A DNA stretch of 6,578 bases from NCBI GenBank assembly GCA_009885415.1, contig VFKU01000358.1, positions 1-6,578 on the forward strand, written 5' to 3'. Shown here one piece after another: positions 1-6,345 of this stretch. How positions within the stretch are numbered: the first letter of the stretch is position 1; every line of letters begins with the position of its first letter. The notes below the pieces were generated by a model, which worked only from the letters and a program-made list of their open reading frames with translations, did not search any database and was not told where the DNA came from. This DNA comes from Rhodothermota bacterium. GTDB taxonomy: Bacteria; Hydrogenedentota; Hydrogenedentia; Hydrogenedentales; GCA-2746185. The position numbers and the translations under genes are program-made.

Positions 1-16
1 CCCAATGGCGCGGCGT

Positions 17-21
17 AGGAG
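17..21 (+). promoter_or_regulatory. Shine-Dalgarno site of purN
   Basis: AGGAG lies 9 nt before the ATG at 31. An in-frame TAG at 16-18 precedes that ATG, so the reading frame cannot extend further upstream. Both observations support the ATG at 31 as the true start. Confidence 0.75.
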
Positions 22-30
22 CGCGGGCCG

Positions 31-651
31 ATGCCGCTAACGGTGGCCGTGCTCCTCTCGGGCAACGGCTCGACCTTGCAAAACCTGCTCGATCGCGCCG
101 CCTCGGGCGCACTCGACGTGCAGGTCGTTTGCGTCGTCTCCTCGCGCGCGGGCGTCTTCGGCCTCGAGCGCGCGCGGCGCGCAGGCATCCCGGCGATCAC
201 CGTCCCACGCAAAGACTACGCGACGCCCGAGACCTTCGGCGAGGCCATTTGGAGCGAAGTGCGCAAGCACTCGCCCGGCCTCGTGGTGCTCGCGGGATTC
301 ATGAGTCTGCTCCCGGTCCCGCCGGACTTTCGCGGACGCATCATCAACGTGCACCCCGCGCTCATCCCCGCTTTTTCCGGCAAAGGAATGTATGGGCAGC
401 ATGTGCACGAGGCCGTGCTGGCCTACGGCGCAAAAGTCTCGGGCGCCACGGTGCACTTCGTTGATGAGGAATACGATCGCGGGCCGGTCATTCTGCAAAG
501 CGCCGTGCCCGTACTCGAAGACGACACTCCCGAGACCCTCGCCACGCGCGTCCAGGCCGAAGAACGCGATCTCTATCCGAAGGCCATCCAACTCTTCGCC
601 GAGGGCCGTCTGCGCATCGAAGATCGACGCGTCCGGATTCTGCCGAAGTGA
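31..651 (+). CDS. purN: Phosphoribosylglycinamide formyltransferase (GAR transformylase)
   Basis: This cytoplasmic enzyme of de novo purine synthesis transfers the formyl group of 10-formyltetrahydrofolate to glycinamide ribonucleotide (GAR), giving formyl-GAR. The 206-aa product is close to the usual size of about 200-212 aa. Seen in the sequence: the N-terminal phosphate-binding loop SGNGSTLQ (residues 10-17), the catalytic segment INVHPALIP with Asn106 and His108, and the third catalytic residue Asp149 in EEYDRGPVILQ. These match the Asn-His-Asp triad known from E. coli PurN. The VHFV stretch at 141-144 is also typical. The start is ATG with AGGAG 9 nt upstream. The stop overlaps the start of the next gene by 4 nt (GTGA), so the two are probably co-transcribed and translationally coupled. 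The promoter lies outside the window. No key residue is missing. Confidence 0.96.
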   Translation: MPLTVAVLLSGNGSTLQNLLDRAASGALDVQVVCVVSSRAGVFGLERARRAGIPAITVPRKDYATPETFGEAIWSEVRKHSPGLVVLAGFMSLLPVPPDFRGRIINVHPALIPAFSGKGMYGQHVHEAVLAYGAKVSGATVHFVDEEYDRGPVILQSAVPVLEDDTPETLATRVQAEERDLYPKAIQLFAEGRLRIEDRRVRILPK

Positions 652-1301
652 AGGCGGCCGGCTTCGATCTCGACGGTACGCTGATCGATTCCACAGACGC
701 GATCGTCGAATCTTTTCTGCACACCTTCCGCACTCTCGGCCGCACGCCGCCCTCGCGCGCTGACATCGTCGCCACCATCAGCGTCACCCTCGAAGACCAA
801 TTCTGCCTGCTCGCACCCGTCGACACCACCCAGGCCGCGGCGATCTACCGCGAGCACTACCTGCGCACCTCGCGCGCAACGACCTTCCTGCTCCCGGGCG
901 TCGTCGAGAGTCTCGACCGTCTCAGGCTCGCCGGCCTGCGCATGGGCGTCGCGACCTCCAAGAAACGTTCGTCCGCCGAGCCCTTGCTCGACCACCTCGA
1001 CATCGCCCGATTCTTCGAGGCCTGCATCGGCCCGGAAGACGTCACGCACCCCAAGCCCCACCCCGAACCCGTGCAAACGTTGATGCGCCGCATGGCCCTG
1101 CACGACCCGACCGATCTCGTCTTCATCGGCGACACCCGCTTCGATGCGGAATCCGCCGCGGCAGCGGGCGTGCCCTTTATCGGCGTGACGACGGGCTACG
1201 CGACCCGGGCGGAACTGGAGGCCTGCGGAGCGCGAACAATCGTTGACAGTATGGTGGAGGTGGTGAATTGTGTGCTAACCGGCTGTATTCTCACGAGTTA
1301 G
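648..1301 (+). CDS. HAD-superfamily hydrolase, phosphoglycolate-phosphatase-like (subfamily IA)
   Basis: A predicted cytoplasmic Mg-dependent phosphatase of 217 aa, the normal size for the Gph/PpaX-type group. All four HAD motifs are visible. Motif I is DLDGT with nucleophile Asp7 and acid/base Asp9. Motif II is VATSK with Thr103. Motif III is Lys136 in HPKPHP. Motif IV is GDTRFD with Asp162 and Asp166. The helical C1-type cap occupies about residues 15-80. The start is GTG, overlapping the purN stop by 4 nt. No strong Shine-Dalgarno site is seen, so initiation probably depends on coupling to purN. The substrate cannot be read from sequence: phosphoglycolate, pyrophosphate or a sugar/nucleotide phosphate are all possible, and the purN link hints only weakly at nucleotide metabolism. 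The last 10-12 residues (VNCVLTGCILTS region) run past the usual family end and are encoded by less GC-rich DNA. Family assignment is firm; substrate is not. Confidence 0.9.
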   Translation: MKAAGFDLDGTLIDSTDAIVESFLHTFRTLGRTPPSRADIVATISVTLEDQFCLLAPVDTTQAAAIYREHYLRTSRATTFLLPGVVESLDRLRLAGLRMGVATSKKRSSAEPLLDHLDIARFFEACIGPEDVTHPKPHPEPVQTLMRRMALHDPTDLVFIGDTRFDAESAAAAGVPFIGVTTGYATRAELEACGARTIVDSMVEVVNCVLTGCILTS

Positions 1302-1312
1302 CGCGATATTTG

Positions 1313-1342
1313 TTGACAGCTATTCGGGCCGCCCACTACAAT
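1313..1342 (+). promoter_or_regulatory. Sigma-70-type promoter for the zinc-ribbon/TPR gene unit
   Basis: A perfect -35 box TTGACA (1313-1318) is separated by 18 bp from TACAAT (1337-1342), which matches the -10 consensus at five of six positions. Transcription would start near 1349, leaving a leader of roughly 28 nt before the GTG at 1377. The site lies in the 75-nt gap after the phosphatase gene, in DNA less GC-rich than its surroundings. It therefore separates the purN unit from the downstream unit. No clear terminator is seen before it, so read-through from upstream remains possible. Confidence 0.75.
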
Positions 1343-1376
1343 CAATCGTTCAACTAAGGGATCAAGCAGGCGGACA

Positions 1377-1589
1377 GTGACGGGTCTGAGCAACAGCGCG
1401 GTCATCTATCTCACCGTCATGTTGAGTATGATCGTCGCGCTCACCGTGATGCTCGTTCCGGCCTTGTTCTTGAAGCGGTGCGCCAGATGCGGAAAGCGAA
1501 ACATGCTCGATGCAACCGAGTGCAAACAATGCAAGAAACCTTTTCCCGCGGATGACGGCCATAAAAAAAGCCGGCAGCCTCGGTCCTAG
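1377..1589 (+). CDS. Small membrane-anchored zinc-ribbon protein
   Basis: A 70-aa protein I cannot assign to a named family. Residues about 8-32 form one strongly hydrophobic helix. It is followed at once by Lys33-Arg34 and then a zinc ribbon with Cys35, Cys38, Cys49 and Cys52 (C-x2-C-x10-C-x2-C), ending in a basic tail (HKKSRQPRS). By the positive-inside rule, the N-terminus would face out and the ribbon and tail would be cytoplasmic. The GTG start at 1377 is the best choice: an AGG/GCAGG stretch ends a few nt upstream, and the promoter lies just before it. The alternative ATG at 1419 would cut into the helix and has no visible ribosome site. The stop codon is embedded in the ribosome-binding site of the next gene, which has the same zinc-ribbon spacing. 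The two are almost certainly one operon and probably act together at the inner membrane. Confidence 0.8.
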   Translation: MTGLSNSAVIYLTVMLSMIVALTVMLVPALFLKRCARCGKRNMLDATECKQCKKPFPADDGHKKSRQPRS

Positions 1590-1594
1590 GAGAT
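1588..1594 (+). promoter_or_regulatory. Shine-Dalgarno site fixing the TTG start at 1602
   Basis: AGGAGAT begins inside the stop codon of the upstream zinc-ribbon gene. The AGGAG core ends 9 nt before TTG at 1602. No ATG or GTG upstream of the first zinc ribbon is in this frame, so this site identifies TTG as the start and suggests translational coupling. Confidence 0.75.
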
Positions 1595-1601
1595 AGGCCC
1601 C

Positions 1602-3176
1602 TTGGCAAACACCATCAATTGCCCGGTCTGCGGCAAACTGACCGATTCGCGGCTCGACAGTTGCCCGCACTGCGGCGCCTACCTCAAGTCCCGGCGCCAG
1701 CGGCACCAGGCACAGGCCACCGCACAGAAAAAAACCTGCCCGCGCTGCGCTTCGGCGGTGCAACCGGGCGACATCATCTGCGTCGCCTGCGGCACCAACC
1801 TGCTCACCGGCCAAAAAATTGTAGATGAAGCCAAGCTGCGCCAGCGACGCCGGACGCTTCCGGCGGGATGGCTCATTGGCATCGCCGCCGCCGCGGCGCT
1901 CGTCCTCGTGATCATCGGGTTGTGGTACTACGCCGCCACCGGCGATCCGCGAAGCCGCGCGAAGCGCCTAGTCGCACAGGGCCGGCCCGTCGAAGCGCAA
2001 GGCGTGCTGGAAGAATACATCGCCCGCGTGCCGAACGACGCCCCAGCCATTCTTGATTTGGCGCGTCTGCACTGGAATGCCGAGGACTTCGCCAAAGCGG
2101 CGCAGGCCTTCTCCAAAGCCGCCTCGCTTGACCCCTCCAACGTAGAGGCGGCCGAATTCGCTGCGCGCGCCGCCGCACGCAGCGGAAAAAGTTCTCCGCG
2201 GGAAATGGCCGATTTGCTCTTACGAACGGTCGCCCTCAAGCCGGACGACGCGGCACTGTGGTATACGCTGGCCCTGGCGCGCGGCGCCGCGGGCGATCTT
2301 CCCGGTGAAATCGAGGCGCTCGAGCGCGTCGTCGCACTGCGTGCGACAGACGACTCCGCGCACTGGAGCCTCGGCGTCGCCCATGCGCTCAATGGGAATC
2401 CGGTGCTCGCCTCCACAGAGTTTCTCACCGTCGCCTCCGGCCCGCGCAAGGCCGAAGCGCTCGCCGGTCTGGGATTCGTCGCGCTGCTTCAAGGAAACGC
2501 GGACGACGCGCCGCGCCGCCTGAAGGAGGCCGTCGACGCCGGCCCGCTCGAGTCCGCCGGCCAGGCCTACGTCGCCCTCGGGCGCATGCTGCTCGCGCAA
2601 GGCGCCTTCACCGACGCGCAAGTGAACCTCGAAGAGGCGCTGGCCGCGCAACCAGACAACCGCCAGGCGCGTTTTCTCCGGGGGTTGTGCCTCCAAGCGC
2701 GCGGCCGCAATCAGGAAGCGCTTCCCGATTTCGAGACGCTCGCCGGCTCGCCCGGAGAGTTTGCCGCGGACGCCGCCATTCAAGCGGCCAACATTCACCT
2801 CGCCGCAAACGCGCCGGACAAGGCGCGCCGCGCGCTCGATCCCCTCGCACGCGGCGGCGGAAAGACCGCCGCTTTCTTCACCGCGCAAGGGCGCATCGCC
2901 CTCGCCACCGACGACAACGAGGGCGCATTTCAATCCTTCGACACCGCCGTCCGCGCCGACCCCACCTATGCCAGCGCCTATCTCGAACGCGGCCTGCTCC
3001 ACATCCGCCGCGAAGCGATCGGCCCCGGCCTTGCCGATCTGGATCAGTACCTGAAACTCGTCGGCGACGCCGGCGCCGGCACTCGCGTCGAAGAAGTGCG
3101 CGGACTGGCGGACCAACTGCGTCAGGCCGCGAGCAGCGGCCCGGGCAAAACGGCGGCCAAGGAGGGCGGCGCGTGA
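1602..3176 (+). CDS. Double zinc-ribbon, single-helix membrane protein with long TPR array
   Basis: A 524-aa protein with a clear domain order but no name I recognise. Two zinc ribbons sit at the N-terminus (Cys7, 10, 21, 24 and Cys46, 49, 60, 63), each C-x2-C-x10-C-x2-C. A basic stretch (KLRQRRR, 79-84) leads into one membrane helix at about 88-111. From about 115 to 490 there is a series of roughly ten TPR-like helix pairs, for example LARLHWNAEDFAKAAQAFSK (153-172), with later units near 217-249, 319-352, 421-455 and 457-488. The basic residues before the helix favour an N-in orientation: ribbons in the cytoplasm, TPR array outside the inner membrane. TPR arrays are protein-binding scaffolds; no catalytic domain is visible. 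The start is TTG, fixed by AGGAG at 1588-1592. The 3' end overlaps the next gene by 4 nt (GTGA) and carries that gene's ribosome site. The C-terminal tail (SSGPGKTAAKEGGA) looks disordered. Architecture is confident; role is unknown. Confidence 0.88.
   Translation: MANTINCPVCGKLTDSRLDSCPHCGAYLKSRRQRHQAQATAQKKTCPRCASAVQPGDIICVACGTNLLTGQKIVDEAKLRQRRRTLPAGWLIGIAAAAALVLVIIGLWYYAATGDPRSRAKRLVAQGRPVEAQGVLEEYIARVPNDAPAILDLARLHWNAEDFAKAAQAFSKAASLDPSNVEAAEFAARAAARSGKSSPREMADLLLRTVALKPDDAALWYTLALARGAAGDLPGEIEALERVVALRATDDSAHWSLGVAHALNGNPVLASTEFLTVASGPRKAEALAGLGFVALLQGNADDAPRRLKEAVDAGPLESAGQAYVALGRMLLAQGAFTDAQVNLEEALAAQPDNRQARFLRGLCLQARGRNQEALPDFETLAGSPGEFAADAAIQAANIHLAANAPDKARRALDPLARGGGKTAAFFTAQGRIALATDDNEGAFQSFDTAVRADPTYASAYLERGLLHIRREAIGPGLADLDQYLKLVGDAGAGTRVEEVRGLADQLRQAASSGPGKTAAKEGGA
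3159..3165 (+). promoter_or_regulatory. Shine-Dalgarno site fixing the GTG start at 3173
   Basis: AAGGAGG, a full match to the anti-Shine-Dalgarno core, sits 7 nt before GTG at 3173, inside the last codons of the TPR gene. It selects the GTG that opens a signal peptide. The same frame is open far upstream, but that stretch is only a shadow of the preceding gene. Confidence 0.85.
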
Positions 3177-4627
3177 AAACCTTGCGACGAACAGCACTGG
3201 CGGGCGCGTCAGCGGCCTTGCTCTGCGCGGGCCTCTGCCCGAAAGCCGACGCGTGGGGCCCGTCCACACGCAGCGCGCTTGTGTCGTCGGCCACGCGTGT
3301 CCTCGGCCGCGACCCGGCCTTCACGCTGACCCGCCTGCAGCGCTACGTCGGGCAGGGCGCAGACCTCTCGCCCGAAGATTTCGACAAACAATTCCCGCTC
3401 TTCCGCATCGATCCGGTCGGCGCGATCCAACGCGAAATGGTCCTGCTCCAGTCCCTGCGAACGGACCGCATCGATCCCTATTACGCCTTCCGCCTGGGCG
3501 CGCTCGGCCGCATGGTCGCCGACGCGACCGCGCCGATGACCGGCGCCGCCAATGACGCGCTGCGCGATCGCTACTATGCCGACGCGGACAAAGCGATCGG
3601 CCGCGCCGACCTCCGAATGGAGGCGCGCAAAGTCGTCGACCCACGGCCGTATTTCAACTTCGTCCAGGCCCAGGCCTCGGCGAACAACCAGACCTTTAAA
3701 GTCGAGTACCAGTCCGGCACCGGCTTCGCCGGACTGGCCCGCGCCACGCTCCCCGCCGACGCCAGCCGCTCGGTCAACGCCGTCGCCGACGTCTGGTACA
3801 CCCTGCTCACCTCGCGGGCCTCCGGCTTCGACGAACCGCTGGCCGCGAAGCGCGAGTACGTCCTCGGCGCGATCGGCTTCTATATAAAGCAAGGCAACCT
3901 GACCGAAGCGGAAGCCTCCTACGAACTGGCGAAACAGCAGAATCTGCTGGACACACAGATGCAAAAAGGCGTGGGCGATCTCTTTTTCGACGGAAAGCAC
4001 TACGAGCGCGCCATCGCCGAGTACCAGAAGATCCTGCTGCTCGAACCCGGCCGGCGGGACGTGGTCGAGCGCGTGGCGAAGTACTACGAGATCACCGGCG
4101 ACGACGCACTCGAGAAAGAGAAGCTTGAGGCCGCGCGCGAGGCCTTTGGAAAAGCGCTGGAGGCGGACAGCCTGCACCCGGACGCGCAGCGAAAACTCCT
4201 GAACGTCGAGGCGAAAATCTACGCGCGCGACGAACGCCTGGCCGCGCAACGCACGGCCCTCGAAGAAGCGCACGGCTTCGAAGATCGCGCTGAAGAGGCC
4301 GCCTCGCGGCGCGATTACGCCATGGCCGTCAGCCTGCTGCGAAACGCGGAAGAGCGCTATGCGAAAATCAGCGACGAGTTCCCGTTGGAATCGAAAGACG
4401 CCGTCAGCGGCCGGCGCACAATCCAGATGCGGACGAAAGAACTCAAGCAAGAATTGATCGACAACTCCATGTCACTCAGCGGATCCGGCACCGCCTTCGA
4501 CGCGCGCCAACTCGCCGGGCATACGCCCGACGTCAGCCGCGAAGCCCTAAAAGAAATGCTCCAGTCCGAATACCGCCAAGCCATCCGCGCCCTCGGAGAA
4601 TCAGCGGACACGGCGAAGCCCGAATAG
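3173..4627 (+). CDS. Exported TPR protein with a degenerate zinc-PLC/S1-P1-nuclease-like N-terminal domain
   Basis: A 484-aa protein with a Sec signal peptide: basic KTLRR, a hydrophobic core at about 8-22, and probable cleavage after ADA27. No proper lipobox precedes Cys18 or Cys22. The mature chain would begin at Trp28. Residues 28-215 resemble the zinc-dependent phospholipase C / S1-P1 nuclease fold: an N-terminal Trp, then TRSALVSSAT where the family has a zinc His, then GRMVADATAPMT where the family has H-x3-D-x5-H ending in P-x-H. Arg33, Arg113, Thr123 and Arg131 occupy the His positions, and residues 28-275 contain no histidine. Hydrolase activity of the classic kind is therefore unlikely. 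Residues about 226-335 hold TPR-like helix pairs (GDLFFDGKHYERAIAEYQKILLLEPG, 268-293, is the clearest). Residues about 340-450 are charged and helical, perhaps coiled coil. It overlaps the previous TPR gene by 4 nt and likely works with it outside the inner membrane. Export and TPR are confident; the fold relation is inferred from motifs. Confidence 0.85.
   Translation: MKTLRRTALAGASAALLCAGLCPKADAWGPSTRSALVSSATRVLGRDPAFTLTRLQRYVGQGADLSPEDFDKQFPLFRIDPVGAIQREMVLLQSLRTDRIDPYYAFRLGALGRMVADATAPMTGAANDALRDRYYADADKAIGRADLRMEARKVVDPRPYFNFVQAQASANNQTFKVEYQSGTGFAGLARATLPADASRSVNAVADVWYTLLTSRASGFDEPLAAKREYVLGAIGFYIKQGNLTEAEASYELAKQQNLLDTQMQKGVGDLFFDGKHYERAIAEYQKILLLEPGRRDVVERVAKYYEITGDDALEKEKLEAAREAFGKALEADSLHPDAQRKLLNVEAKIYARDERLAAQRTALEEAHGFEDRAEEAASRRDYAMAVSLLRNAEERYAKISDEFPLESKDAVSGRRTIQMRTKELKQELIDNSMSLSGSGTAFDARQLAGHTPDVSREALKEMLQSEYRQAIRALGESADTAKPE
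3254..3817 (+). other. Domain: histidine-free PLC/S1-P1-nuclease-like region
   Basis: This is residues 28-215 of the exported protein. Trp28 sits at the predicted mature N-terminus, as Trp1 does in Bacillus cereus phospholipase C. The segment at 109-123 keeps the family pattern, including Asp117 and Pro121-Met122, but has Arg113 and Thr123 in place of the paired His ligands. Arg131 and Tyr135 fall where a His-x3-Glu pair is expected. The C-terminal part (SVNAVADVWYTLL, 200-212) resembles the closing helix of these folds. The assignment rests on motif reading, not on a search. Confidence 0.5.
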
Positions 4628-4661
4628 GACACCCCCCGAAGCGAAGGGCCAAAACCGCCCG
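4628..4661. other. Convergent intergenic gap
   Basis: These 34 nt separate the stop of the exported TPR protein from the stop of the oppositely oriented symporter. The only inverted repeat I see is GGGC (4646-4649) with GCCC (4657-4660) around a 7-nt loop. There is no T-run on either strand, so it is not a convincing intrinsic terminator. Termination here may be Rho-dependent or lie within the facing gene. Confidence 0.6.
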
Positions 4662-6263
4662 CTACCGCGTCATCTTCATCTCGCCCGCACGGAACCGGCG
4701 AATGTAGTCGTCGGAGAGCGCCTTCACCTTCCCACTCAGCAGAATCATTCCCAGGATATTCGGGAAGGCCAGACTGAGCAACAGCATATCAGCGAAATCG
4801 AGCACGGCACCGAGGCTAAGCAAGGGCGCAACGCAGATGACGAGGACGTAGACGACCCGGTACGGCGTGATTGCGCGCGGGCCGAAGAGGTACTCCGTCG
4901 CACGCTCTCCGTAGTAGCCCCATCCGATCACCGTCGACCACGCAAACGTGAAGATGGCCGCGCACAACAGGTATTTCTCAACACCACCCAGTTGTTTGAA
5001 CGCGATCAGCGTGACGCCGACGCCCTCGACCCGCTCGACCTTGTGTGCGCCGGTCGAGAGAATGACGAGAGCCGTCATCGTGCAAATCACGATCGTATCG
5101 ATGAAGGGCTCGAGAAGCGCCACGTATCCTTCGCGCACCGGTTCGTCAGTCTTCGCGGCGGAGTGCGCGATCGCCGCGGACCCCAGACCCGCCTCATTGG
5201 AGAAAGCCGCACGGCGTGTACCTTGCACCAACACGCCGACAAACCCGCCGAACAAGGCCTCCGGACCGAAGGCCTGCGAAAAGATGCTGGCGAACATGTG
5301 AGGGATTTCCCCAAGATTCATCGAGAGCACCGCAAGGCTCATCAATATATAGAGGCCGCACATAAAGGGCACCAGCCGGCTGGTAAACTCACCGATGCGC
5401 TTGATTCCGCCGATGATCACCGCGCCCGTCAATGCCGCCATAACCACCCCCATGCCCAGCTTAAGGCTCAGAGGAGATTGCGACTCCGGCATGAAGGCCT
5501 CCGTAAACGCCGCGACCGTCTGGTTCACCTGGAACATGTTTCCGGCCGCAAAGGCCGAAAGTATCGCGAACACGGCATAAATAATCGCCATCGCGCGGCC
5601 CGGAATAGCCAGCGAACTGTGTACGTCACGCAGGCCCTCTTGCAGATAAATCATCGGTCCCCCGAGCACGCGTCCATCGGGACCGACCCGCCGGTACATG
5701 TGCGCGAGCAGACACTCGCTGCATTTCATGCTCATGCCGAAAAAGGCGGTAAACCACATCCAGAATACCGCCCCCGGCCCACCGAGAGCGATCGCCACGG
5801 CCACGCCCGCGATGTTTCCCAGGCCGACCGTCCCCGCAAGCGCCGAGGACAAAGCCTGAAAATGTGAGACCTCGCCGGGATCGTCGGCTTTGTCGTACTT
5901 GCCGAGCACTAGGTGGTAGGCGTGCCGAAACATCCGAATGTTGAGGAAACCGTATCGGAACGTAAAAAAGACGCCCCCGAAAAGAAGGACGGCGACAATG
6001 AGGGGAAGACCTACCGGCTTGTCGTCCCGGTACTTCGCGCCCGTAGCCAGGATGGGGTAGAAAAGAACCTTATTGAGCGGTTCGTTAATGTTTTTCGCCC
6101 ACCACTCGTTGAAGGGCTTCAGCGTTTCATCTACACGCTGGGTAAACGTCATCTCTGCCCTGGGTGCGGCCTCCTGCGCCGCGACCGGCGCAGCCAGGCC
6201 CAGCGTGACGACAAGCGCCGCGCACAGAAAAAGTGACAGGAAACGCGCCGAAACCAGATTCAT
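4662..6263 (-). CDS. Sodium:alanine/glycine symporter (AGCS family)
   Basis: An inner-membrane carrier that takes up alanine, glycine or similar small amino acids with sodium. Family signatures are clear: GTVGLGNIAGVAVAIALGG (144-162), the sodium/substrate-site region, and GTRRAAFSNEAGLGSAAIAHS (348-368), followed by the typical EPFIDTIVICTMTALVI stretch (385-401). About ten or eleven hydrophobic segments lie between residues 87 and 511. The product is 533 aa, longer than the usual 440-490 aa because of an N-terminal extension. Residues 1-30 look like a cleavable signal peptide (core FLSLFLCAALVVTLGLAAPVAA), and about 31-85 are a polar and amphipathic linker before the first family helix. The ATG at 6263 is chosen because AAGGGGG lies 5 nt upstream and a good promoter lies further back. 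The open frame runs back to 6473, but that would cross the promoter and enter the neighbouring permease gene. The exact substrate cannot be read from sequence. Confidence 0.94.
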   Translation of the reverse strand: MNLVSARFLSLFLCAALVVTLGLAAPVAAQEAAPRAEMTFTQRVDETLKPFNEWWAKNINEPLNKVLFYPILATGAKYRDDKPVGLPLIVAVLLFGGVFFTFRYGFLNIRMFRHAYHLVLGKYDKADDPGEVSHFQALSSALAGTVGLGNIAGVAVAIALGGPGAVFWMWFTAFFGMSMKCSECLLAHMYRRVGPDGRVLGGPMIYLQEGLRDVHSSLAIPGRAMAIIYAVFAILSAFAAGNMFQVNQTVAAFTEAFMPESQSPLSLKLGMGVVMAALTGAVIIGGIKRIGEFTSRLVPFMCGLYILMSLAVLSMNLGEIPHMFASIFSQAFGPEALFGGFVGVLVQGTRRAAFSNEAGLGSAAIAHSAAKTDEPVREGYVALLEPFIDTIVICTMTALVILSTGAHKVERVEGVGVTLIAFKQLGGVEKYLLCAAIFTFAWSTVIGWGYYGERATEYLFGPRAITPYRVVYVLVICVAPLLSLGAVLDFADMLLLSLAFPNILGMILLSGKVKALSDDYIRRFRAGEMKMTR

Positions 6264-6339
6264 CAGGACCCCCTTACAAGAGCGTAACTTCAGTGAGGAA
6301 CGCGCCCGCCCCCGCGGGCCGCCCGCCCCATCGTGACCC
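6264..6339 (-). promoter_or_regulatory. GC-rich 5' leader of the symporter mRNA
   Basis: The predicted transcript begins near 6339, giving about 75 nt of leader. Its first part is extremely GC-rich. On the minus strand GCGGG-CGG-CCCGC (6314-6326) forms a 5-bp all-GC hairpin. Four G-runs at 6326-6329, 6322-6324, 6309-6313 and 6305-6307 could instead form a G-quadruplex with one long 8-nt loop. The rest of the leader, nearest the start codon, looks unstructured. A regulatory role is inference only. Confidence 0.4.
6269..6275 (-). promoter_or_regulatory. Shine-Dalgarno site of the AGCS symporter
   Basis: On the minus strand AAGGGGG ends 5 nt before the ATG at 6263. It supports this start over upstream codons in the same open frame. 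Confidence 0.65.
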
Positions 6340-6345
6340 CGGCGG

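Noticed and set aside
1..18. The 3' end of an upstream gene (frame ending in TAG at 16-18), perhaps purM.
   Set aside because: Only five codons are visible and other frames are equally open, so no identity can be supported.
1243..1271. A second promoter with TTGACA at 1243-1248.
   Set aside because: At 17 bp the -10 candidate (AATTGT) matches only three of six positions, and it lies inside the phosphatase gene. Kept only as a repeat observation.
2687..3172. A long upstream extension of the reading frame of the exported TPR protein (162 extra codons).
   Set aside because: It lies wholly over the TPR gene in another frame and encodes Arg/Pro-rich, low-complexity sequence. The GTG at 3173 has a perfect Shine-Dalgarno site and opens a signal peptide.
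2220..4450. Long minus-strand open frames (3209-4450 and 2220-3269).
   Set aside because: They are shadows of GC-rich coding DNA. They show no recognisable domains, and the plus strand carries TPR, zinc-ribbon and signal-peptide features.
4646..4660. A terminator between the convergent genes.
   Set aside because: The stem is only 4 bp with no T-run on either strand.
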